The notes beneath the pieces are model-generated. The model did not search any database. It was given only the letters and a program-made list of their open reading frames with translations, and was not told the origin of the DNA. A stretch of 19,466 nt of DNA from JBBSIG01 sp038232215 (lineage in GTDB: Bacteria; Actinomycetota; Thermoleophilia; Gaiellales; Gaiellaceae), in assembly GCA_038232215.1 (NCBI GenBank), contig JBBSIG010000016.1, positions 1-19,466 on the forward strand, read 5' to 3'. A program made the translations under genes and the position numbers. Positions 1-7,402 of the stretch are shown here, piece by piece; positions within the stretch are counted from its first letter, which is position 1; each line of letters begins with the position of its first letter.

Positions 1-95
1 CGAGCCTCACTGGGCCGGAAAGACCCCGATCTGCGTCGACCTGCTCGCATCGTGGCCTGCGATCGCCCTCCCCAAGCGGTATCGTGCAGGGGGCT

Positions 96-562
96 CCATC
101 CCGGGATTCAAACCCCGGGCCCCATTGAAGCTCACAGTGGCGCCGGGCCGAACGAGCCAAGCGCCGCCATCCCGGGATTCAAACCCCGGGCCCCATTGAA
201 GCATGTAGAGCGCGCTCGGGTTGATTACGGCGGCGATCCATCCCGGGATTCAAACCCCGGGCCCCATTGAAGCTCGCGTAGCTGCACGCGGCCCTCGACG
301 ATGTTCAGCCATCCCGGGACTCAAATCCCGGGCCCCATTGAAGCAAGAGCCGAGCCTACGCGGAGAAGCGGGCGATCGAGCCATCCCGGGACTCAAATCC
401 CGGGCCCCATTGAAGCACGGTCTGGAAGAGGACGTCGGAGACCTTGCGCGCCCATCCCGGGACTCAAATCCCGGCGCCCCATTGAAGCGAGGCGGTGACC
501 GTGCAGGTGATGGTCGTGCCCTGCTCCCATCCCGGGACTCAAATCCCGGGCCCCATTGAAAC
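96..562 (+). CRISPR. CRISPR array, 7 repeats, 6 spacers, no cas genes in window
   Basis: Seven near-identical repeats lie at 96-131, 167-202, 238-273, 309-344, 381-416, 452-488 and 527-562, with unique spacers of 35, 35, 35, 36, 35 and 38 nt. The unit is 36 nt, starts CCATCCCGGG and ends CCCCATTGAAGC. The ATTGAA(G/A)C end resembles the usual 3' end of repeats that yields the 8-nt crRNA 5' handle, so the + strand is the likely transcribed strand and the leader would lie to the left. Repeats 1-3 carry GATTCAAACCCC in the middle, repeats 4-7 GACTCAAATCCC. The second form closes a CCCGGGA/TCCCGGG stem around a 6-nt loop. Repeat 6 has one inserted C (37 nt). Repeat 7 ends ATTGAAAC. No cas gene is visible, so subtype is left open. 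Confidence 0.96.
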
Positions 563-586
563 TCTCGGCGCGGGAAGCTCCCGAGA
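563..586 (+). terminator. hairpin directly after the last CRISPR repeat
   Basis: TCTCGG (563-568) pairs with CCGAGA (581-586) across 12 nt that could form a small GGGA/TCCC inner stem as an alternative. It abuts the final repeat, so it may end the pre-crRNA, but there is no T-run. The rest of the stretch to 724 shows no convincing gene. A TACCCT-like box at about 713-718 could serve the next gene. Confidence 0.25.
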
Positions 587-724
587 TCCTTCCTGGGTGG
601 GGTTCGTCGCGTCGGTCGTGGGCTCGAACGAGCGGGCACGCGCGCGGAGGCGCTCGGGATCCTCGACAGCCTCCGCGTGCGCAGGCGCGGCTCCTGACGC
701 TCGCCCGCGCACTACCCTGGCGGG

Positions 725-1378
725 GTGGCGGTCGGGGCGGAGTCGGCGCGGGGGCAGGAGTCCGAGCGGCGGGCGTGGTGGCTGCGGACGCTGCTCGTGC
801 TCACGAGCCCGCGTGCGGTCTTCGTCGCGCTCCGTGACCAGACCGACGAGGCGAGCGCGGAACGTCAGGAGCCGCTGCTCGCTCTCATCCTGCTCGGCGG
901 CATCGCCGGCGTGCTCGCGACGAGCATCGCGGGCCGTCTGCTCGACGACCGCGAGCTCGACGGCCTGCTGGTCGCCGTGTGGGCGTTCGTGGGCGGCAGC
1001 TTCTACGGAACGGCGGCGTACTGGCTCGTGGGCGCCGCGCTGCACGTGGGGGCTCGCGGCCTCGGCAGCCAGGGCACGTACCGGCGGACGCGGCAGCTGC
1101 TCGGCTTCGCCTCGGCGCCGCTGGCGCTCTCCCTGCTCGTGCTCTGGCCGATTCGACTGGCCGTCTTCGGCGGCGACGTCTTCCGCAGCGGCGGCTCCGA
1201 CTCGGGCACTGCCGGGAGCGCGTTCGTCGTGCTCCAGCTCGTGTTCGTGCTGTGGGCGCTCGTGCTGGCGCTCGTCGGCGTGCGCACCGTGCACGGCTGG
1301 ACGTGGGGGCGGGCCGCCGCCACGGTGGCGATCGCGGGGCTGCTGCCGGCGCTCGTGGTGGCCGCGGCGCGGATCTAA
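725..1378 (+). CDS. Yip1-like multi-pass membrane protein
   Basis: The 217-residue product starts at GTG and ends at TAA 1376-1378. A short basic, Trp-containing N-terminus (about 1-25) is followed by the sequence LTSPRAVFVALR, then five hydrophobic stretches at about 51-70, 80-107, 126-148, 166-187 and 196-215. The 'SPR..F..L' lead-in followed by four to five packed helices matches the bacterial YIP1 family (Yip1 Pfam domain) as known from actinobacteria, where the function is undefined. No catalytic motif is seen. It stands alone between the CRISPR array and the glycosyltransferase gene. No clear Shine-Dalgarno precedes the GTG, so a leaderless transcript from the TACCCT-like box just upstream is possible. 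Family call is from hydropathy and motif resemblance only. Confidence 0.72.
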   Translation: MAVGAESARGQESERRAWWLRTLLVLTSPRAVFVALRDQTDEASAERQEPLLALILLGGIAGVLATSIAGRLLDDRELDGLLVAVWAFVGGSFYGTAAYWLVGAALHVGARGLGSQGTYRRTRQLLGFASAPLALSLLVLWPIRLAVFGGDVFRSGGSDSGTAGSAFVVLQLVFVLWALVLALVGVRTVHGWTWGRAAATVAIAGLLPALVVAAARI

Positions 1379-1407
1379 GGGCCCGTCCGAGAAGCCCGTC
1401 CGGGCCC
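1379..1407 (+). terminator. possible terminator hairpin after the Yip1-like gene
   Basis: GGGCCCG (1379-1385) and CGGGCCC (1401-1407) form a 7-bp perfect stem with a 15-nt loop immediately after the TAA. There is no T-run, as is common in high-GC actinobacteria. The remaining stretch to 1671 is GC-rich. I see no conserved RNA or gene in it; it must contain the promoter of the next gene. Confidence 0.35.
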
Positions 1408-1671
1408 CGGCGAACGCTGAGCGGCGCGAGGCGGCGGGGGGCGCGTCGAGCCCTCGGCGCATGGCCGAGTCCTGGGAGCCTGCGCAGCGGGGCGGGGGCG
1501 GCCGGCGGCCGTTCCTCCTCCGCCGCTCGCGCGGCGCAGGCATCATCGCCCCTCGGTGTCTCGGTCAGGGGGAGTGTGATCCTCGGCGGCAGGAACGAAC
1601 GAGAGTCTCGTGGCCACGGCGACAGCCGTGCGACGCTCCCGGCTCACTGTGGCTCGGACGCCCCCGCCGCG

Positions 1672-3534
1672 ATGCGGGTGGTGATCCTGACCGCCGACGT
1701 CGGCGAAGGTCACGCGGCGGCCGCTCGCGCTCTCGCCGACGAGCTGCGTGCCGAGCGGCCCGATTGCCGCGTCTTCGTCCTCGACGCTCTCGCCGGCCTC
1801 GGCGCGTTCCTTCGCTACGTGCTGCGCGACGCGTACCGCTGGCAGCTGAGGCGAGCGCCGTGGATCTTCGGGCTGCTCTTCGGTCTCCTCGCCCGCAGCG
1901 CCCCTCTGCGCGCGCTCGGCCGCACGGGTCTCGCGCTGCTCGGCGCACGCGGGCTGCTCAGGCTCGTCTCGGCGTACCGGCCGGACCTCGTCGTCTCGAC
2001 GTACCCGGCTGCGACGAGCGTCCTCGGTCAGCTCAGACGGCGCGGCCGGATCGCCGTGCCCACGTGCGCGACCGTGACCGATCTCGCCGGCGTCGAGTTC
2101 TGGGCTCACCCGTCGATCGACCGCCATCTCGTCATGCACGAGTCGTCGGTCGCTCCGGTGGAGCGCGTCGCGGGCCCCGGAAGCGTCAGGCGCTCGCGAC
2201 CACCGATCGCACGTCAGTTCTTCGAGCCGTGCTCCCGGGAGCGTGCTCGCCGCGAGCTCTCGCTTCCGCCCGAGCGGCCGGTCGTCGTGGTCTCGGGGGG
2301 CGGTTGGGGCGTCGGCGATCTCCTGCAGACGGTCGGCGGATGCCTCGGCGTCCCCGAGGCGATCGTGGTCTGCGTGGCCGGCAAGAACCGAGATCTCGAG
2401 CACGAGCTCGCGGTCCTGCACGCGGCCGAGCCGCGCGTTCGCATTCTCGGATTCACGGACCGGATGAACGATCTCCTTGCCGCCGCGGACGCGCTCGTTC
2501 ACTCGACTGGAGGCGTCACCTGTCTCGAGGCGATCGCGCGCGAGTGTCCGATCGTCGCGTACGGAGCGCCGCCGGGACATGCCCGTGCCGCGGCTCGCGT
2601 GCTGGCCGAGCACGGTCTGGCGACGACCGCCGAGACGCCGGGCGAGCTCACCGCTGCTCTCACGCAGATCGTCGCTCGCCGCTCCGCTCCCCGACCCGGT
2701 CTCGCGCCGGCGCCGAGCGCGGCCGCGCTTGCTCTCGGTACGGCTCTGCGCCTCCAGCGACCCGCGCGGCGCATGCGCGTGGCGGCCCGCGTCGCCGCGC
2801 TCGCGACGGCGTCGCTCGTCGGCGGGTGGACGTTCCTCAGTGACGACGCCTACCCGTTCACGTCCCGCATCCTCGACCTCGAGCCGGTGGCGCGGATCCC
2901 GACCGCTGGGCCGCAGGTGGCGATCGTCGTGCGCGCGCCCCAAGGTGCGATCGAGGCCGTGTTGCCCCTGCTCAGGCGAACGCACGTGCGTGTCTCGTTC
3001 GGGTTCGCCGGGCCGCCGGACCTCCGGGTTCTCCGTGCGCTCGAGGATGCCGGCAGCGAGCCGCTGCCCGAGCTGGCGCCGGGGAAGCTGACGGGCTGGC
3101 TGCGCACGAGAGCCGAGCTCGAGCACGAGTCGCGCAGGCTCCACGTCGGGCGCGAGGGCTTCTACCTCGCTCCCGCCTCCGGCTTCACCGCCGCGCAACA
3201 TCTCCTCGGGCGCGATCTCGGAGCAAGACCCATCGTCGGCGCGGCGCGCGTCGGACCGCACGTCGCGCGCCGGCAGACGCGCTTTCGGCGTGGCGACGTG
3301 ATCGTCGTGTCGGTCGGCTCGGACCGGGCCGCGGCGCGGCGCGAGCTGAGCACGCTGCTCGAGAGGCTCACGGTGCAGGGGCTGCACGCGGTGCCCGTCC
3401 GCGACCTCGCCTCGGGCGCTCACGGCTCGCGCGCGACCGCGCGCCGCTCCGCGCTCGCCGGAGGCCCCGAGCGGCTGCTCGGCCCGGCCCCCGGCCCGAC
3501 GCGCAGCCCCGGCGCCCGCACGAGCAGGCCTTGA
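1672..3534 (+). CDS. MGDG-synthase-like glycosyltransferase fused to a degenerate NodB deacetylase domain
   Basis: 620 residues. Residues 1-160 match the MGDG-synthase N-terminal family: MRVVILTADVGEGHAAAARA with the ADVGEGH acceptor-side loop, and YRPDLVVSTYP. Residues about 200-335 are the nucleotide-sugar half, with VSGGGWGVG (207-215) and HSTGGVTCLEA (277-287). The likely role is transfer of a sugar to diacylglycerol or a similar lipid at the inner leaflet. A hydrophobic helix follows at about 370-388. Residues 414-580 align by eye along their whole length with the next gene's NodB domain, but VAIVVRAPQG (416-425) replaces VLLTFDDGPH, and the His pair, RPPYG and LLHD motifs are gone. ATG 1672 is chosen because the family begins exactly here; the frame is open upstream. 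The two halves share one uninterrupted frame. Confidence 0.82.
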   Translation: MRVVILTADVGEGHAAAARALADELRAERPDCRVFVLDALAGLGAFLRYVLRDAYRWQLRRAPWIFGLLFGLLARSAPLRALGRTGLALLGARGLLRLVSAYRPDLVVSTYPAATSVLGQLRRRGRIAVPTCATVTDLAGVEFWAHPSIDRHLVMHESSVAPVERVAGPGSVRRSRPPIARQFFEPCSRERARRELSLPPERPVVVVSGGGWGVGDLLQTVGGCLGVPEAIVVCVAGKNRDLEHELAVLHAAEPRVRILGFTDRMNDLLAAADALVHSTGGVTCLEAIARECPIVAYGAPPGHARAAARVLAEHGLATTAETPGELTAALTQIVARRSAPRPGLAPAPSAAALALGTALRLQRPARRMRVAARVAALATASLVGGWTFLSDDAYPFTSRILDLEPVARIPTAGPQVAIVVRAPQGAIEAVLPLLRRTHVRVSFGFAGPPDLRVLRALEDAGSEPLPELAPGKLTGWLRTRAELEHESRRLHVGREGFYLAPASGFTAAQHLLGRDLGARPIVGAARVGPHVARRQTRFRRGDVIVVSVGSDRAAARRELSTLLERLTVQGLHAVPVRDLASGAHGSRATARRSALAGGPERLLGPAPGPTRSPGARTSRP

Positions 3535-4253
3535 GACGGGCGCTCGCCGTAGCCCCCGCGGCAGTCGCCGCGGCCTACTGCCTGCCGGCCGCGGCAGCGG
3601 TCTGGCCGGCGGCCGGCAAGCCGCTCGGCGTCCGCAGCCGGGTGGAGTCGGGCTCGGTGCTCTTGACGTTCGACGACGGGCCGCACCCGAAAGGCACGCC
3701 CGCGGTGCTCGAGGTGCTGCGAGAGGCGGAGATGACCGCAACGTTCTTCCTCGTCGGGGAGCAGGTCGAGCGGTGCCCGCAGCTGGCCGTGGAGATCGCC
3801 TCGGCGGGTCACGAGCTCGCCTTGCACTGCTATCGCCATCGCTGCCTGCTGCGCCTGACCCCGAGGCAGGTGCACGACGACCTCCGCAGGGCCGAAGCCA
3901 CGATCGGTGAGGCGACCTCCGTGTCGCCGCACCGCTACCGGCCCCCCTACGGCATCCTCAACAGCGCGGCTCTGGCCTTCGCGCACGTGCGCGGCTGGGA
4001 GCCGATCCTCTGGTCGAAGGACGGACGCGATTGGCAGCGGCGCGCTACTCCCGACTCGATCGCAAGACGAGTAACGCGCGGACTCGCGGCGAACGACGTC
4101 GTGCTGCTGCACGACTCCGACCAGTACAGCGCGCTCGACTCGTGGCGGCGGACGGTCGTCGCCCTCCCTCGCATCGTCGAGGCGATCGAGAGCCGCCGCG
4201 CGACGGCGACGCCGCCGAGCCTCCCCGGCGGACAGATGCGGAGCGAGCCCTAG
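3531..4253 (+). CDS. polysaccharide deacetylase, NodB domain
   Basis: 240 residues from a TTG that overlaps the previous TGA (TTGA), so translation is probably coupled. Residues 1-25 are hydrophobic and Ala-rich, a signal peptide or anchor. The NodB core has all five motifs: TFDDG (46-50, with D48 and D49), the metal-binding pair in HCYRH (H99, H103), RPPYG (137-141), DW (167-168) and LLHD (192-195). The family removes N- or O-acetyl groups from amino-sugar polymers or from glycolipids such as GlcNAc-lipids. Coming directly after a lipid-type glycosyltransferase, it may deacetylate the product of that enzyme or a cell-wall polymer; the substrate is inferred. Its 3' end meets the cytochrome c gene on the other strand at a shared CTAG. 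Confidence 0.9.
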   Translation: MRRALAVAPAAVAAAYCLPAAAAVWPAAGKPLGVRSRVESGSVLLTFDDGPHPKGTPAVLEVLREAEMTATFFLVGEQVERCPQLAVEIASAGHELALHCYRHRCLLRLTPRQVHDDLRRAEATIGEATSVSPHRYRPPYGILNSAALAFAHVRGWEPILWSKDGRDWQRRATPDSIARRVTRGLAANDVVLLHDSDQYSALDSWRRTVVALPRIVEAIESRRATATPPSLPGGQMRSEP

Positions 4254-4894
4254 GAGCCGGCCGAGCTGGAGACGAACGCGGCCACGTCCCGGATCTGCTC
4301 CTCGGTGAGCTGATCCTTGAACGAGGGCATCACGCCCATCCCGTTCGTGACGCGCTTGCGGACGAGCGCGGCGTCGGGCTTCGCCTCGTCGAGGTTCGGG
4401 CCGACCTGGCCGTTCGAGCCGGCCGCCTTCAGCGTGTGGCAGCTTCCGCAGCCCGCGCTCGCGAAGACGCTCTTCCCGGCGTCGGCGGAGCCCGCCGGGG
4501 TCCCGCCGCCCGCGCCGTCGCCCTCGCCGGTCGTGGTTCCGCCTCCCGTACCGGTCGTGGTCGCCTCGGTGGTGGTCGCCTCGGTGGTGGTCGCCTCGGT
4601 GGTGGTCTCTGCGGTGGTGGTCTCTGCGGTGGTGGTCTCTGCGGTGGTGGTCTCTGCGGATGAGGTGACCTCGCTCGTCGTGCCGGCGGCGCCGGCGCCC
4701 TCCGTGCTCGACTCGCCGCTCGTCGCCGCCACGGCGGCCGTACCGCCTCCGGCGTTGGAGCCGGTGTGTCGGCCGACGACGATGCCGACCGCGAACATCA
4801 ACGCGGCGAAGCCGAGCGCCGCGAGCACCACGAGCGCGTTCGCGACGTCCGGGGAGCGTCTGCGGCCACGTGGGCCCCCTGCCACCTGCACCAT
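4250..4894 (-). CDS. membrane-anchored cytochrome c with Thr/Glu/Ala repeat linker
   Basis: 214 residues. A basic N-terminus and one hydrophobic helix (about 18-40) give a signal anchor. A low-complexity linker (about 44-137) contains ETTTA/ATTTE pentapeptide repeats at 81-114. The C-terminal domain has a class I c-type heme site CGSCH (149-153), GPNL (165-168) and VMPSF with M189 as the likely axial ligand, ending in LTEEQIRDVAAFV, the usual last helix. It is probably an electron carrier tethered outside the membrane, with the linker as a flexible, perhaps glycosylated, stalk. It lies 44 bp after panB on the same strand and may be read through from that operon. Its TAG overlaps the TAG of the convergent deacetylase gene. 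Confidence 0.9.
   Translation of the reverse strand: MVQVAGGPRGRRRSPDVANALVVLAALGFAALMFAVGIVVGRHTGSNAGGGTAAVAATSGESSTEGAGAAGTTSEVTSSAETTTAETTTAETTTAETTTEATTTEATTTEATTTGTGGGTTTGEGDGAGGGTPAGSADAGKSVFASAGCGSCHTLKAAGSNGQVGPNLDEAKPDAALVRKRVTNGMGVMPSFKDQLTEEQIRDVAAFVSSSAGS
4561..4660. repeat. 15-bp tandem repeat inside the cytochrome c linker
   Basis: On the + strand, three copies of TCGCCTCGGTGGTGG (4561-4605) are followed by three of TCTCTGCGGTGGTGG (4606-4650) and a decayed seventh copy. Each unit encodes five residues (ATTTE or ETTTA on the - strand), so changes in copy number keep the reading frame and only alter linker length. Confidence 0.93.
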
Positions 4895-4938
4895 GAGCGG
4901 AACAGTAACGCCCGGGGGCCGGCTGCGAGAAAGGAACG

Positions 4939-5835
4939 CTACCGGGGCTGCCGGTGCGCATCCGCCTCGAACAGCCTCAGCTCCTCTTCGGGCATCGAGT
5001 AGGTGTGCCGATCCTCGGGGAACGCGCCGGAGCGAACCTCCGCGACGAAGCTCTCGAGCGCCCGCCGCGTCTCGTCACCCAGGGCCGCGTACTGCTTGAC
5101 GAAGCGCGGCGAGGGGCCCTCGTAGAGGCCGAGCAGATCGTGCCAGACGAGCACCTGGCCGTCGCACGCCGCCCCTGCTCCGATCCCGATCGTCGGAATC
5201 GTCAGGGCCTCCGTGATCGAGGTCGACACGGCCGCGGGCACGGCCTCGAGCACCACCGCGAAGCATCCGGCGGCCTCCAGCGCGAGCGCGTCCGCCAGCA
5301 GCCGGCGGGCTCTCTCCGCCGTTCGTCCCTGCGCCTTGAAGCCTCCGAGCATCGTGGCCGACTGCGGCGTCAGCCCGAGGTGGCCCATGACAGGTATCCC
5401 GGCGGACACGATCGCACGCACGCGCGGCAGCATCGGCCCGGCTCCCTCGAGCTTGACGACGTCCGCGCCCCCCTCCTTGAGGAAGCGAATCGCATTCCGC
5501 ACCGCGTCCTCGTCGGAGACCTGGTACGACCCGAACGGGAGGTCTCCGACGACGAGCGGGCGACGGGCGCCACGCGTCACCCACCGGGTCATGTGGAGCA
5601 TCTCCTCCATCGTCACCGGAATCGTCGAGGCGTGGCCGTGCAGCACCATGCCGGCGGTGTCGCCGACGAGGATCAGGTCGACACCGGCGGCGTCGGCCAG
5701 CCTTCCGGCGCTCGCGTCGTAGGCGGTGACCATGACGATTCTCTCACCGCGGCGCTTCATCTCCAGGAGCTCGGGAAGCGGCACCTTTCCCGGGGCGGGC
5801 GAGCTCGGGCCGGGGGTGCGGGGTCGCGTGCTCAT
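4939..5835 (-). CDS. panB: 3-methyl-2-oxobutanoate hydroxymethyltransferase
   Basis: 298 residues. It makes ketopantoate from 2-oxoisovalerate and 5,10-methylene-THF, the first committed step of pantothenate synthesis, as a cytosolic TIM-barrel enzyme. Seen: MVTAYDASAGRLADAAGVD (35-53), VGDTAGM (57-63, usually VGDSLGM), VVGDLPFGSYQ with D98, KLEG with E130, GHLGLTPQS (151-159), and TIGIGAG..CDGQVLV.HDLLG (215-236). Metal ligands expected from the family are D59, D98 and E130. Residues 1-17 are a Pro/Ser-rich extension before the core. The ATG overlaps the panC stop as ATGA, so this is the third gene of a coupled DUF2520-panC-panB set. Length and motifs are normal. Confidence 0.97.
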   Translation of the reverse strand: MSTRPRTPGPSSPAPGKVPLPELLEMKRRGERIVMVTAYDASAGRLADAAGVDLILVGDTAGMVLHGHASTIPVTMEEMLHMTRWVTRGARRPLVVGDLPFGSYQVSDEDAVRNAIRFLKEGGADVVKLEGAGPMLPRVRAIVSAGIPVMGHLGLTPQSATMLGGFKAQGRTAERARRLLADALALEAAGCFAVVLEAVPAAVSTSITEALTIPTIGIGAGAACDGQVLVWHDLLGLYEGPSPRFVKQYAALGDETRRALESFVAEVRSGAFPEDRHTYSMPEEELRLFEADAHRQPR

Positions 5836-6605
5836 CTGGGCTCTTCCTCCAGGACGACGTTGTCGATCAGGCGTGTGCCGCCGACGCGGACGGCGGCGGC
5901 GAGAACGGGCGGGTCGAAGTCGGCGATCGCGACGTAGTCGACCTCGAGGCCGGAGAGCTTCGCGCGGGCGGCTCGGACGTCGCGCGTCGCCAGCGCCCGG
6001 GGCAGCGCGAGCGCGAGCTCGCGCTCCGCCGGCGAGAGGAGCGCGTTTCGCGAGGAGAGCGCCAGCCCGTCGGCGTCGCGCACCGTGGGAACGACGCGGA
6101 CGACGAGCTCCAGGTCGAGGTCCCTGACGAGGCGCCGCACGACCGCGGTCTGCTGGGCGTCCTTCTGGCCGAAGTACGCGCGCTCCGGCCGCACGATGTT
6201 GAAGAGCTTGAGGCAGACGGTTGCCACACCCCGGAAGTGTCCGGGCCGAGCCTCGCCCTCGAGCGAACGCGACAGCGTCTCGACCTCGACCCAGGTCTGG
6301 AAGCCCGGCGGGTACAGCTCCGCGGCGGCCGGCGCGAAGAGCAGGTCGACCCCCGCCGACTCCGCCGTCTCGGCGTCGCGCGCCTCGTCGCGCGGATAGG
6401 CGGTCAGATCGCCCGTCTCCCCGAACTGGGTCGGATTCACGAAGAGACTCGCGACGACGACGTCGCACTCGCTGCGGGCGGCCTCGAGCAGGGCGACGTG
6501 GCCTTCGTGGAGGGCGCCCATCGTCGGCACCAGGCCGATCGTGGACGTGGCGCGGAGCGGCGCGAGCGTCTCGCGCAGGCCTGCGATGGAGCGCAGCGTC
6601 CTCAC
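5832..6605 (-). CDS. panC: pantoate--beta-alanine ligase
   Basis: 257 residues, somewhat shorter than the usual 280 or so. It condenses pantoate with beta-alanine using ATP. Motifs: PTMGALHEGH (27-36, the HIGH-like ATP site), FVNPTQF (55-61), RPGHFRGV (120-127), YFGQKDAQQ (144-152) and LALSSRN (181-187), all in the family order. The GTG start at 6605 overlaps the upstream gene's TGA as GTGA, and its own TGA overlaps the panB ATG. panD and a classical panE are not in the window. Confidence 0.97.
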   Translation of the reverse strand: MRTLRSIAGLRETLAPLRATSTIGLVPTMGALHEGHVALLEAARSECDVVVASLFVNPTQFGETGDLTAYPRDEARDAETAESAGVDLLFAPAAAELYPPGFQTWVEVETLSRSLEGEARPGHFRGVATVCLKLFNIVRPERAYFGQKDAQQTAVVRRLVRDLDLELVVRVVPTVRDADGLALSSRNALLSPAERELALALPRALATRDVRAARAKLSGLEVDYVAIADFDPPVLAAAVRVGGTRLIDNVVLEEEPR

Positions 6606-7261
6606 GGCCGCGTCGCCTCGGCGAGCGCACTGTAGAGGGGCTCGAGCCCGGGCTCGCGCGCCCGGATGGCCGCCACGTGCGCCTCGACGGTCGTCCAGTC
6701 GCCGCGCGCGATCGGGCCGGTGAGCTCGAACCCATTGTCGATCGTGCGGCGCATGAGCGGAAGGAGCGCCTCAGGCGGTGCGCCGGCGTCCTCGAGGAGG
6801 CGTGAGGCGGCGCCGTGGAGCGTGACCAGGTAGTTCGAGGCCAGCGCGGCGCCTGCGTGGTAGAGCGGCCGGGTCTCGTCAGGGAGCGCGACCGGCTCCA
6901 GGCCGAGGGTGCGCGCGAGGTCGAAGCCGAGCCGACGGGCCTCGTCGCTCTCGCCCGTGACGGCGGCGTAGGCGCCGTCGAGCTGCTCCGGTCCTCCCGA
7001 CCGCGTGAAGGTCTGCAGCGGATGCACGCTGAGGCGGCGACCGTGCGGCGCGAGGGCTCGCAGCGGTGTCGCGCCGCTCACGTGTGCGACCCAGGGGCCG
7101 GGCTCGAGCGCGCGTGCGACCTCCGAGATCGCCGCGTCGGGGACGCAGAGAAGGACGAGCTCGGCGCCTCGCTCGAGCAGGCGCACCCCGCGCTCGCGCA
7201 GGCGCGCAGCGACGGCGGATCCGACCCGTCCGGCCCCGATGACTCGTATCGTCTCGACCAC
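6602..7261 (-). CDS. Rossmann-fold DUF2520 protein, ketopantoate-reductase-like
   Basis: 219 residues. An NAD(P)-binding Rossmann fold opens with IRVIGAGRVGSA (5-16), then LVLLCVPDAAI (36-45) and VAHVSGAT (58-65). The second half is the DUF2520 domain with HPLQTF (80-85) and YHAGAALASNYLVTL (134-148), arranged like the helical domain of ketopantoate reductase and related beta-hydroxyacid dehydrogenases. The same family sits beside panC in mycobacteria (established context). Being first gene of this panC-panB unit, it plausibly reduces ketopantoate or a related 2-keto acid; this is inference. GTG 7261 is preceded by GGAG with suitable spacing (7265-7268), supporting the start. Confidence 0.87.
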   Translation of the reverse strand: MVETIRVIGAGRVGSAVAARLRERGVRLLERGAELVLLCVPDAAISEVARALEPGPWVAHVSGATPLRALAPHGRRLSVHPLQTFTRSGGPEQLDGAYAAVTGESDEARRLGFDLARTLGLEPVALPDETRPLYHAGAALASNYLVTLHGAASRLLEDAGAPPEALLPLMRRTIDNGFELTGPIARGDWTTVEAHVAAIRAREPGLEPLYSALAEATRP

Positions 7262-7363
7262 TCAGCTCCAGTTCCGTAGTGGATACCGGGCACCCGGATC
7301 GTAGCCGATCGGGGCGCCGGGAGCGCTGCCGGCGAAAGCCCAGGCCGCGCCGGCGCGGCAACG

Positions 7364-7393
7364 TTGCGGTGCATCCGACGCTGTGCCTACACT
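7364..7393 (+). promoter_or_regulatory. sigma-70-type promoter for the fmdB-udg-tsa operon, near-leaderless
   Basis: TTGCGG (7364-7369) and TACACT (7388-7393) are 18 bp apart. The expected transcription start falls only a few bases before ATG 7403, so the mRNA would be leaderless or nearly so; no Shine-Dalgarno is visible there. Confidence 0.6.
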
Positions 7394-7402
7394 TCCGTGG
7401 CG

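Noticed and set aside
1..95. Possible further CRISPR repeats or a leader
   Set aside because: No repeat-like match at the expected spacing (about 25-60) and not AT-rich; a leader remains possible but cannot be shown.
1550..1671. Possible riboswitch-like structure upstream of the glycosyltransferase
   Set aside because: Some short complementary runs, but no conserved core of a known riboswitch class could be matched.
495..2843. Long + strand open frame running from the CRISPR array into the glycosyltransferase
   Set aside because: Starts within the array and has Arg/Ser-rich low-complexity composition; conflicts with the Yip1-like and glycosyltransferase frames.
1543..3741. 732-codon antisense open frame opposite the glycosyltransferase
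   Set aside because: Same reason: Arg-rich shadow of a well-supported gene.
4561..4660. Tandem repeat considered as a CRISPR or intergenic satellite
   Set aside because: Units are contiguous with no spacers and lie in frame within the cytochrome c gene.
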